A stretch of 10,344 bases of DNA, taken from NCBI GenBank assembly GCA_030042915.1, contig JASHYS010000251.1, forward strand, positions 1-10,344, in the 5' to 3' direction. The position numbers and the translations under genes are program-made. Origin of the DNA: Acidobacteriaceae bacterium (GTDB lineage Bacteria > Acidobacteriota > Terriglobia > Terriglobales > Acidobacteriaceae). This document shows, one piece after another, positions 5,939 to 10,344 of the stretch. The notes below the pieces were generated by a model. That model did no database searches. It was not told the origin of the DNA and was given only the letters and a program-made list of their open reading frames with translations. How positions within the stretch are numbered: position 1 is the stretch's first letter; every line of letters starts with the position of its first letter.

Positions 5939-6793
5939 CTAGCTCACCGCGATCCTGATGCGGTCGGGATTCTCTTCCACTTCTCCGCCGCCCTCGCCGA
6001 TCGCTCCGTAGCGGCGCTCGCGCCGCTGGAAGTCCGCGATGGCCTCCAGCAGGTGAATCCCGCGGAAATCAGGCCAGTACCGCTCCGTCACAAAAATCTC
6101 GGTGTAGGCAATCTGCCAAAGCAGGAAATTGGAGATGCGTAACTCGCCCGATGTGCGGATGAGCAGGTCCGGATCGGGCATCTGCGCCGTGTATAGATGA
6201 CGATGAATGTCTGCTTCCGTGATCTCTTCGGGGTTCAGATGCTTTTGCTTTATCTCTGCCGCCAGCCCTCGAAGGGCATCTACCAGCTCGGTGCGCCCGC
6301 CGTAGTTCAGCGCCAGCGTCAGCGTGGTTCCGGTGTTGCGCGACGTGGCCTCTTCTACTGCGCGCAGGTGGTCCTGCACGTCGGGCGGCAGGTCATGCGT
6401 GCGCCCGATGGATCGCATGCGAATGTTGTTGTCGAGCATGCGCTGCAGATTGCCATCCAGGTAGGTCCTCAGCAGCCGCATCAGGAAGCTTACTTCGGCC
6501 CGCGGCCGGCGCAAATTGTTTTCCAGCGAAAACGCATAGAGGGTCAGCCACGGCAACCCGATGCGCGCCGCCGTCTCCGTCACTTGTTGCACCGCTTTGG
6601 CGCCCTGCTGATGGCCCACAAACCGCTTCAGCGACCGTCGCCCCGCCCAGCGCCCATTCCCGTCCATGATGATGGCTACGTGGTGCGGCAAGCGGTCGGG
6701 CCGCAAGGTCGCGTAAACTGCGCGCTCTTCCGCGCTCAGTTCTTCAATACGCAATGTGGGAGACGAAGACAACCACTCGCCTGTAGGTCGCAT
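5939..6793 (-). CDS. uppS: Isoprenyl (undecaprenyl) diphosphate synthase
   Basis: A cis-prenyltransferase that adds isopentenyl diphosphate to farnesyl diphosphate to make C55-PP, the lipid carrier for peptidoglycan precursors. From ATG 6793 it has 284 residues, longer than the usual 230-260 because of about 25 extra N-terminal residues. Seen: catalytic IIMDGNGRWAGRR with Asp44; His61 in FVGHQQGA; NYGGRTELVDA at 163-173; and the C-terminal signature DPDLLIRTSGELRISNFLLW with Glu217, then YWPDFRG. The normally conserved SENW-x-RP loop reads SLENNLRRP (89-97), lacking the Trp. The frame stays open to a TTG at 6820; I prefer ATG 6793 with GGAAA about 8 nt upstream. It heads the leftward block; pyrH and frr, its common upstream partners, are absent, replaced by a regulator gene. 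Confidence 0.94.
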   Translation of the reverse strand: MRPTGEWLSSSPTLRIEELSAEERAVYATLRPDRLPHHVAIIMDGNGRWAGRRSLKRFVGHQQGAKAVQQVTETAARIGLPWLTLYAFSLENNLRRPRAEVSFLMRLLRTYLDGNLQRMLDNNIRMRSIGRTHDLPPDVQDHLRAVEEATSRNTGTTLTLALNYGGRTELVDALRGLAAEIKQKHLNPEEITEADIHRHLYTAQMPDPDLLIRTSGELRISNFLLWQIAYTEIFVTERYWPDFRGIHLLEAIADFQRRERRYGAIGEGGGEVEENPDRIRIAVS

Positions 6794-6955
6794 GTGCCGT
6801 TTCCACGCGGGCGCCCGCAATCCCGTCTGGGCGTCCCGAAGTGGCGCCGACGGAGTTCACGCACGGGATGAGTATCAGGCCGCGCTGCGCGTGAACACAT
6901 CTCCGGCCGGGATCGAGATGGCCTGCGGCCGGGTCCGAGGAGTCACACATTCGAA

Positions 6956-6982
6956 CCTATAGCATTTCGGCGAATCCTGCAA
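6956..6982 (-). promoter_or_regulatory. Candidate promoter for the uppS-cdsA-dxr-rseP block
   Basis: On the minus strand TTGCAG (6977-6982) and TGCTATAGG (6956-6964) are 15 bp apart counting the TATAGG hexamer. The TGn before TATAGG is an extended -10 feature that could compensate for the short spacing. It would give a leader of about 160 nt, containing an inverted repeat (CATCTC 6898-6903 with GAGATG 6915-6920). This is a motif match only. Confidence 0.25.
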
Positions 6983-7024
6983 TGCACAGGAGTACCGGTG
7001 GGACAACAGCGCGGCGGCCAAACA

Positions 7025-7037
7025 CCGCCTCCGGCGG
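7025..7037 (-). terminator. GC-rich stem-loop after the XRE regulator gene, weak terminator candidate
   Basis: CCGCC (7025-7029) and GGCGG (7033-7037) flank a 3-nt loop about 36 nt beyond the regulator's stop. In the leftward RNA it is followed by UGUUUGG, a poor U-tract. It may end the regulator transcript before the uppS block. Confidence 0.25.
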
Positions 7038-7072
7038 CCCGCAAAAACACTTGCCTTGGTTCGTTTGCTCTT

Positions 7073-7609
7073 CTATGCGCTGCGCCGCCGCCCCGTCGCA
7101 GCGTCGCGCACCGCCCCGAAAAACAGCGTACGGTGCAGTGAATCCAGGTGCGGCAGCATCGCCGCAATTTCGGCCAGGAAAGGATCGCTCAGAATCGAGG
7201 TTACCTCTTCGTCGCGGCGGCTGCGCTCATCGCGCACCAGCTGCCGCACTTCCACGCCCAGCGCCGTGGCCAGCCGTTCCAGCGACCCCAGCGTGGGAAT
7301 CGCCTTGCCATTCTCAATTTTGGAAATGTAGGTGCGCGGTACTTGCATCCGCCCTGCCAGTTGCCGCTGGCTCAGGTGGCGCGCCCGGCGCATCTCGCGC
7401 ACTTGCGCTGCCACCTGCAGTCCTGCTCCGCCGCTGCTTGGCGCCGGCTGGCTCGTCACCAGTTGTGGCGCCAAATGCACCGGCTCCTCGATATCGAGGG
7501 GGCGACGGCACCTTCTGCAAAGGGAATTACTGGTTCTATACTGCATGAGCCTGCAGTATTCGCAACGCACCACTTCGCGTGTTTCCACGCTGACTATGGA
7601 AGTAGCCAT
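7073..7609 (-). CDS. Transcriptional regulator: N-terminal zinc ribbon plus XRE helix-turn-helix
   Basis: A 178-residue DNA-binding protein. Residues 16-34 form a zinc ribbon, C16-x2-C19 and C31-x2-C34, within CEYCRLMQYRTSNSLCRRC. After a Pro/Ser/Gly linker comes a Cro/C1-type HTH at 66-125, with the classic LSQRQLAGRM...YISKIENGKAIPTLGSLERLATAL order. The C-terminal 50 residues are helical and end in basic RRRSA. I chose ATG 7609 because the conserved zinc-ribbon part begins just after it; the frame is open upstream to 7771, but that stretch covers the divergent spacer and its palindromes. No clear Shine-Dalgarno precedes 7609. It diverges from the HD gene; autoregulation through the 7645-7671 array is inferred. 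I recall similar zinc-ribbon/XRE proteins in Acidobacteriota. Confidence 0.85.
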   Translation of the reverse strand: MATSIVSVETREVVRCEYCRLMQYRTSNSLCRRCRRPLDIEEPVHLAPQLVTSQPAPSSGGAGLQVAAQVREMRRARHLSQRQLAGRMQVPRTYISKIENGKAIPTLGSLERLATALGVEVRQLVRDERSRRDEEVTSILSDPFLAEIAAMLPHLDSLHRTLFFGAVRDAATGRRRSA

Positions 7610-7644
7610 TCGGGATGCGCGGAGCGCCAGAGCATGGACTCCGC

Positions 7645-7671
7645 GGTGCATGGTTGCACCGTGATTGGTGC
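7645..7671. promoter_or_regulatory. Operator-like three-arm array GGTGC-N6-GCACC-N6-GGTGC
   Basis: Arms GGTGC (7645-7649), GCACC (7656-7660) and GGTGC (7667-7671) are each separated by exactly 6 bp. This makes two overlapping 16-bp dyads whose centres are 11 bp apart, about one helical turn. It lies just upstream of the XRE regulator's preferred start, between divergent genes, the usual place for an autoregulatory operator. Binding is inferred. Confidence 0.45.
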
Positions 7672-7691
7672 TACTTTCAACGATGCGAACC

Positions 7692-7720
7692 ATAATTGTC
7701 AAGTAGAAATTTGGGGACAA
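7692..7720 (-). promoter_or_regulatory. Candidate promoter for the XRE regulator gene
   Basis: On the minus strand TTGTCC (7715-7720), a 17-bp spacer and AATTAT (7692-7697) match 4 of 6 consensus bases in each hexamer. A perfect TTGACA at 7697-7702 overlaps it but has only a poor -10 at 7674-7680. Either choice places the three-arm array at or just after the transcription start. Confidence 0.3.
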
Positions 7721-7791
7721 ACGGAAAAGAACCCCAGCAGACCCCACAAAACCCGACGATTCGCGAACCACACTAGTTAACAGGAGGCAGA

Positions 7792-8397
7792 ATGACCGCA
7801 GCCACCTCGCCCTTTTCGCGCGATCAGGCCTGGCAACTGCTCACCGAGTGGACCCAGAGCGAAAGCTTGCGCAAACACGCGCTCGCGGTCGAGGCCTGCG
7901 TCGCCGCCTACGGCGAAAAGGAAGCGGACCGGCTCGGACTCGAAGGCGACGCCCGCGAAGCCCTCATCCACCTCTACTCCACCACTGCCCTGCTCCACGA
8001 CTTCGACTACGAGCGCCATCCCACCGCCGAAGAGCACCCCTTCGTCGGCGTCCGCGAGCTCGAGCGCCTCGGCTGGCCCGAAGAGATGCGGACCGCGATC
8101 CTCGGCCACGCCGAGTACTCCGGCGTTCCGCGCAACTCGCACCTGGCCAAATCCCTCTACGCCTGCGACGAGCTGGCCGGCTTCCTCACCGCCTGCGCCC
8201 TGGTCAAACCCTCGAAATCCATCGCTGAGGTGGAAGTACCCAGCGTGAAGAAAAAGATGAAAGACAAAGCCTTCGCCCGTGCCGTCCACCGCGAAGACAT
8301 TGTCAAGGGCGCCGCCGAACTCGGCGTCGACCTCGACACCCACATCGGTTTTTGCATTGAGGCCATGAAGAAGCGGTCGGGGGAACTGGGGCTGTGA
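7792..8397 (+). CDS. HD-domain metal-dependent phosphohydrolase
   Basis: A 201-residue cytoplasmic protein with a single HD domain over about 18-150. The likely metal ligands are in order: H29 (RKHALAVEA), H69-D70 (ALLHDFDYERHPT), H106 (ILGHAEYSG) and D126 (YACDELAGF). HD proteins hydrolyse phosphate esters, often nucleotides; the substrate here cannot be told. The C-terminal part is Lys-rich and helical (VKKKMKDKAF), ending in a helical bundle (AAELGVDLDTHIGFCIEAM). ATG 7792 has an excellent Shine-Dalgarno, AGGAGG at 7782-7787, four nt upstream. It diverges from the zinc-ribbon/XRE gene across 182 bp, so that regulator may control it. The next gene starts 46 bp after its stop on the same strand. 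Confidence 0.88.
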   Translation: MTAATSPFSRDQAWQLLTEWTQSESLRKHALAVEACVAAYGEKEADRLGLEGDAREALIHLYSTTALLHDFDYERHPTAEEHPFVGVRELERLGWPEEMRTAILGHAEYSGVPRNSHLAKSLYACDELAGFLTACALVKPSKSIAEVEVPSVKKKMKDKAFARAVHREDIVKGAAELGVDLDTHIGFCIEAMKKRSGELGL

Positions 8398-8430
8398 TGT
8401 GGACCCAGGGAATTCGGGCGGAAATGCCCC

Positions 8431-8443
8431 TATACTCGACCCC
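8431..8443 (+). promoter_or_regulatory. -10 box immediately before the TonB-C gene; possible leaderless transcript
   Basis: TATACT (8431-8436, 5 of 6 consensus) lies 7 nt before the ATG at 8444, so transcription would begin at or beside the start codon. No Shine-Dalgarno is present. The -35 region (8408-8413, GGGAAT) is poor, which weakens the call. Confidence 0.35.
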
Positions 8444-8956
8444 ATGAGAAAAGCCGCAATCGCACTCTTGGCTTGCGCACTTTCATGCAAAGCATTCGCC
8501 CAGCAGCCCAACACGGCGAGCGGCTCGCCAAACCAACTCGCGGTCACGAAGTTGCCGCCTGCCTTTTACCCTCTGATCGCCTTGGCCGCCCATGTTTCTG
8601 GACAGGTGGATCTGAAGATCACTCTGAACCCCGACGGCACTGTCGAATCGGCAGATGTCGTCAGCGGGCCTCCGATGCTCAGAGAAGCCGCAGTCCGCCT
8701 CGCAAAGCAAACACAGTTCCAACCCACAAATGGCTCGTCTGGCCTTGCACCTTCGCGGATCATTTACGACTTTGAGTTGACCGACGCGTATTACTGCAAC
8801 CCGCCCGACAAATCCTGCCCGCGAATCTCTCAATCGGCTGGGGCCATAACCGTTACGGGCCAGCCAGCAGGGACGTGCGACCCGGCCGGAACGATCGAGA
8901 GAGTGCGGGCACGCTCAGCGAAGTGCCTTTATCTATGGAGGTGCGGCTGGAGATAG
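8444..8956 (+). CDS. Secreted TonB C-terminal-domain protein (energy-transducer-like)
   Basis: A 170-residue protein. Residues 1-19 are a signal peptide with a basic start (MRK), a hydrophobic core and cleavage likely after AFA; the LLAC at residues 8-11 looks like a lipobox but is unusually close to the N-terminus. Residues 40-113 match the TonB C-terminal fold: GQVDLKITLNPDGTVESADV, then VSG, LREAAVRLAKQTQFQPT, and a strand IIYDFEL. It has no long N-terminal anchor or Pro-rich spacer, so it is not a complete TonB; small exported TonB-C proteins of unknown role are frequent in Acidobacteriota. The last 55 residues, with C118, C125, C145, C161 and C167, are not recognised. ATG 8444 is chosen for the signal peptide; an in-frame GTG at 8399 would mask it. 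Its 3' end overlaps the convergent cyclotransferase gene by 24 bp. Confidence 0.82.
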   Translation: MRKAAIALLACALSCKAFAQQPNTASGSPNQLAVTKLPPAFYPLIALAAHVSGQVDLKITLNPDGTVESADVVSGPPMLREAAVRLAKQTQFQPTNGSSGLAPSRIIYDFELTDAYYCNPPDKSCPRISQSAGAITVTGQPAGTCDPAGTIERVRARSAKCLYLWRCGWR

Positions 8957-9403
8957 TATGGACGCGCATCGCGCGTGCTGGCCGGCTCCCTCGCTCTCGG
9001 CCCGACCCACTCTTTTCAGCCAATTGCCGCTCGCAATCCGCCGCTGCTCATCGGGCTTCCGGTTGTACCGGTACATCCAGCACTCCATCGCGCCGCCGCC
9101 CTCCAGTTCCACCACCTGCCGCACGCGAACGTACTCGCTCGTCTCCGGCGCCTGCGGATCGTATCCCTCGTAGGCGTCGAGCTGCGCCAGATAGGCGGCA
9201 TCTTCGGGCAGCTCCATCACCGTGCCCGCAATTTTCGCCGCCGCCCGCGCATCCGGTACCGCGCCCGGATACCCGCCCAGATCGTACAGCTTCCCCCGAA
9301 CGGACCCCTTGCCCACTGCCCGCAACTTCGCCGCCAGCGCCCCAACCTTCGCCGGCGCGCACCCCGGCTGCAACGTTCCGTAGGCAAACAAAAACTCACT
9401 CAT
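8933..9403 (-). CDS. Gamma-glutamylcyclotransferase-like (GGCT/AIG2 family) protein
   Basis: A 156-residue protein of the GGCT/AIG2-like fold, which cyclises gamma-glutamyl groups to 5-oxoproline and frees an amino acid or amine. Seen: the substrate-loop motif FAYGTLQPG near the N-terminus (Y8-G-T-L11), GKLYDLGGYPGAV at 38-49, and LDAYEGYDP with Glu79 at the catalytic acid position. Then come YVRVRQVVEL and CWMYRYN strands and a short SGNW. After about residue 128 the tail is not part of the usual domain; it overlaps the end of the TonB-C gene by 24 bp on the opposite strand. ATG 9403 directly precedes the first strand, but no Shine-Dalgarno is seen. The substrate is not determined, and family members vary. 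Confidence 0.87.
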   Translation of the reverse strand: MSEFLFAYGTLQPGCAPAKVGALAAKLRAVGKGSVRGKLYDLGGYPGAVPDARAAAKIAGTVMELPEDAAYLAQLDAYEGYDPQAPETSEYVRVRQVVELEGGGAMECWMYRYNRKPDEQRRIASGNWLKRVGRAESEGAGQHARCASILSPAAPP

Positions 9404-9460
9404 CGCGTAAACTGATGCCGGAAAAATGCGGCCTTCGGGTCACACCGAAAGCTAAGGTCC

Positions 9461-9586
9461 TGAGTCTAAAGTTCGCCAACCAATAGAACGGTCATCCTGA
9501 GCGAAGTTTGCCGCGTTTTGTGCGGCAAACGAAGTCGAAGGACCTGCATTTCGCGGCTTCGACTTCTGCAACGAACTTCAGACTCA
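9461..9586. mobile_element. MITE/REP-like structured repeat A (126 bp) with GTCATCCTGAG core
   Basis: Its ends are a 15-bp inverted repeat with one mismatch: TGAGTCTAAAGTTCG (9461-9475) against CGAACTTCAGACTCA (9572-9586). Inside, GTCATCCTGAG (9491-9501) is followed by a perfect 9-bp hairpin (GTTTGCCGC 9506-9514 with GCGGCAAAC 9522-9530, 7-nt loop) and a perfect 10-bp inverted repeat (GAAGTCGAAG 9531-9540 with CTTCGACTTC 9557-9566). No credible coding frame is seen. From memory, GTCATCCTGAG-type repeats recur in acidobacterial genomes. Calling it mobile is inference. Confidence 0.6.
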
Positions 9587-9592
9587 CCCACC

Positions 9593-9724
9593 AGAGCTGG
9601 TTGCATAAATGCGTTTTTGAAAGGGCACGACTACAGTCGTGCCGCAAAAGCCGCGTAAACGCTGGGGCTTTGGCCCCTGAGGGATGGTTTTCCAGCGCGC
9701 TGCGGTATTTATGCAACCAGTTCT
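9593..9724. mobile_element. MITE-like element B (132 bp) with 18-bp terminal inverted repeats
   Basis: The ends are an 18-bp inverted repeat with one mismatch: AGAGCTGGTTGCATAAAT (9593-9610) against ATTTATGCAACCAGTTCT (9707-9724). Internal structures: a 9-bp perfect stem with 2-nt centre (GGCACGACT 9624-9632, AGTCGTGCC 9635-9643), GCG/CGC (9653-9662), GGGGC/GCCCC (9664-9668 with 9673-9677), and the palindrome CAGCGCGCTG (9693-9702). There is no transposase and no clear target-site duplication. It lies 6 bp from element A. Confidence 0.65.
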
Positions 9725-9736
9725 AGAGGCCAGGAG

Positions 9737-10344
9737 CTAGGAGCTAAAAGCTGTTCCCTGTCCCCTAATCCTGCCCCCTGCTTTACGCAGCTCCGCCACA
9801 ATCTCCTTGGCCGCTGCGCGCGCATCGGCCTCACGGTCCGGCGGAAAGCTGATGGCCCCCACCCGCGCGTGACCGCCCCCGCCATAGCGCTCGCAAATCT
9901 GCGCCAGGTTCACCATCTTTTTGGGATCCGTCCTGGTCCATGGGTTCGATCCCACTGCAACCTTCGTCCGGAAGCTCGATTTCGACAACCCCACCGAGTA
10001 GGTCGCATCCGGAAACAGGTAATACGGAATGAACTTGTTGAATCCCTCCAGCGGATGATCGGTAATGTCGAAGAAGATCACGCCGTCGCGCTCCTCCGCG
10101 CGGCTGCGGATCAGTTCCAGCGACTGCCGGTGGCGTTCCAGCAGCGGCGGCAACAGCGGCGCCACAAACGGCTGCCGCATCACTTCATCCAGCGGCATCT
10201 GGGTCAGCAGTGGGATCAGCCGCGGAATGAAATCCGCATCCTGCGTGGCCTCGATGATCAGCGTCAGCTTCATGGCCGGCGCGGCCATCTCCACCGCGGC
10301 CTTGGGGCTCTCATACTGCGCTCCGTCCACAATGTCGGCCCAGC
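9737..10344 (-). CDS. DHH-family phosphoesterase, C-terminal part (DHHA1 domain), runs off the right edge
   Basis: A leftward frame enters from the right edge and ends at TAG 9737-9739, giving 201 residues; the N-terminal DHH catalytic domain is outside the window. An in-frame GTG at 10328-10330 is not taken as the start because homologous sequence (WADIVDGAQYESPKAAVE) continues through it. The DHHA1 motif GGGGH lies at visible residues 154-158 in CERYGGGGHARVGAISF, preceded by FNKFIPYYLFPDATYSVGLS and SFRTKVAVGSNPW. DHH/DHHA1 proteins hydrolyse short oligonucleotides, pAp or cyclic dinucleotides; which applies cannot be judged without the DHH domain. The last 16 residues (RKAGGRIRGQGTAFSS) are encoded by a repeat that also ends rseP, so the C-terminus is probably secondarily extended. 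Confidence 0.85.
   Translation of the reverse strand, partial: WADIVDGAQYESPKAAVEMAAPAMKLTLIIEATQDADFIPRLIPLLTQMPLDEVMRQPFVAPLLPPLLERHRQSLELIRSRAEERDGVIFFDITDHPLEGFNKFIPYYLFPDATYSVGLSKSSFRTKVAVGSNPWTRTDPKKMVNLAQICERYGGGGHARVGAISFPPDREADARAAAKEIVAELRKAGGRIRGQGTAFSS
9751..9787 (-). repeat. Second copy of the G-rich repeat at the 3' end of the DHH gene
   Basis: This 37-bp stretch aligns to 2113-2150 at the end of rseP, with most positions identical. It keeps CTGTTCCCTGT, CCCTAATCC and CCCTGCTTTACG. On the minus strand it has G-tracts of 5, 2, 4 and 3, a degenerate quadruplex motif. Both copies sit in the same orientation relative to their gene. Here the frame is shifted by one relative to rseP, so the repeat is translated. 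Confidence 0.6.

Noticed and set aside
8416..8429. GGGC-N6-GCCC stem after the HD gene
   Set aside because: A 4-bp stem is within chance in GC-rich DNA, and it is not followed by a T-run.
7777..8547. Leftward open frame of about 256 codons opposite the HD gene
   Set aside because: It is antisense to a clear HD-domain gene with an ideal ribosome binding site; the Gly/Val-rich product looks like an antisense artefact.
9593..9724. Element B as a simple bidirectional terminator between the cyclotransferase and DHH genes
   Set aside because: Both flanking genes are leftward, so no bidirectional terminator is needed, and the 18-bp ends 132 bp apart with several internal stems fit a mobile or REP-type repeat better.

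Overview
The window is GC-rich, gene-dense bacterial DNA. Its gene types and intergenic repeats suggest an Acidobacteriota genome of the Terriglobia/Koribacter type. That placement rests on remembered features (XRE regulators with an N-terminal zinc ribbon, small secreted TonB-C proteins, GTCATCCTGAG repeats, GGGATTAGGG words near genes) and was not tested by a search.

Layout. Positions 1-184 hold the start of a leftward DUF4440/NTF2-like gene that leaves the window. It diverges from a rightward gene (282-989) joining a winged-helix-like region to an HNH module whose expected catalytic His is Pro. A rightward Cys-rich protein (1139-1588) follows and converges on a leftward hot-dog thioesterase (1597-2025).

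The centre (2146-6793) is a leftward envelope/isoprenoid block in the order uppS, cdsA, dxr, rseP, then the thioesterase. Dxr makes MEP for isoprenoid precursors, UppS makes the C55 carrier for peptidoglycan, CdsA makes CDP-diacylglycerol for phospholipids, and RseP is the site-2 intramembrane protease. The order is the widely conserved one, but pyrH-frr are not upstream, and the gaps (76-164 bp) carry repeats and stem-loops, so it is looser than a typical operon.

A leftward zinc-ribbon/XRE regulator (7073-7609) diverges from a rightward HD-domain hydrolase (7792-8397). Their shared spacer has a three-arm GGTGC/GCACC/GGTGC array that looks like an operator. A secreted TonB-C-domain protein (8444-8956) overlaps tail-to-tail with a leftward gamma-glutamylcyclotransferase-like gene (8933-9403). 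The right edge (9737-10344) is the C-terminal part of a leftward DHH/DHHA1 phosphoesterase.

The main non-coding structure is at 9461-9724: two adjacent elements of about 130 bp, each with its own inverted-repeat ends and internal perfect hairpins, which look like non-autonomous MITE/REP-type elements. A second repeat, built of 7-bp CCCT-type units and able to form a G-quadruplex on the minus strand, lies at the 3' ends of both rseP and the DHH gene. In rseP it supplies the stop codon; in the DHH gene it is read through and encodes the last 16 residues. I saw no CRISPR array, tRNA, rRNA or transposase, and no clear multi-gene defence or biosynthetic system.
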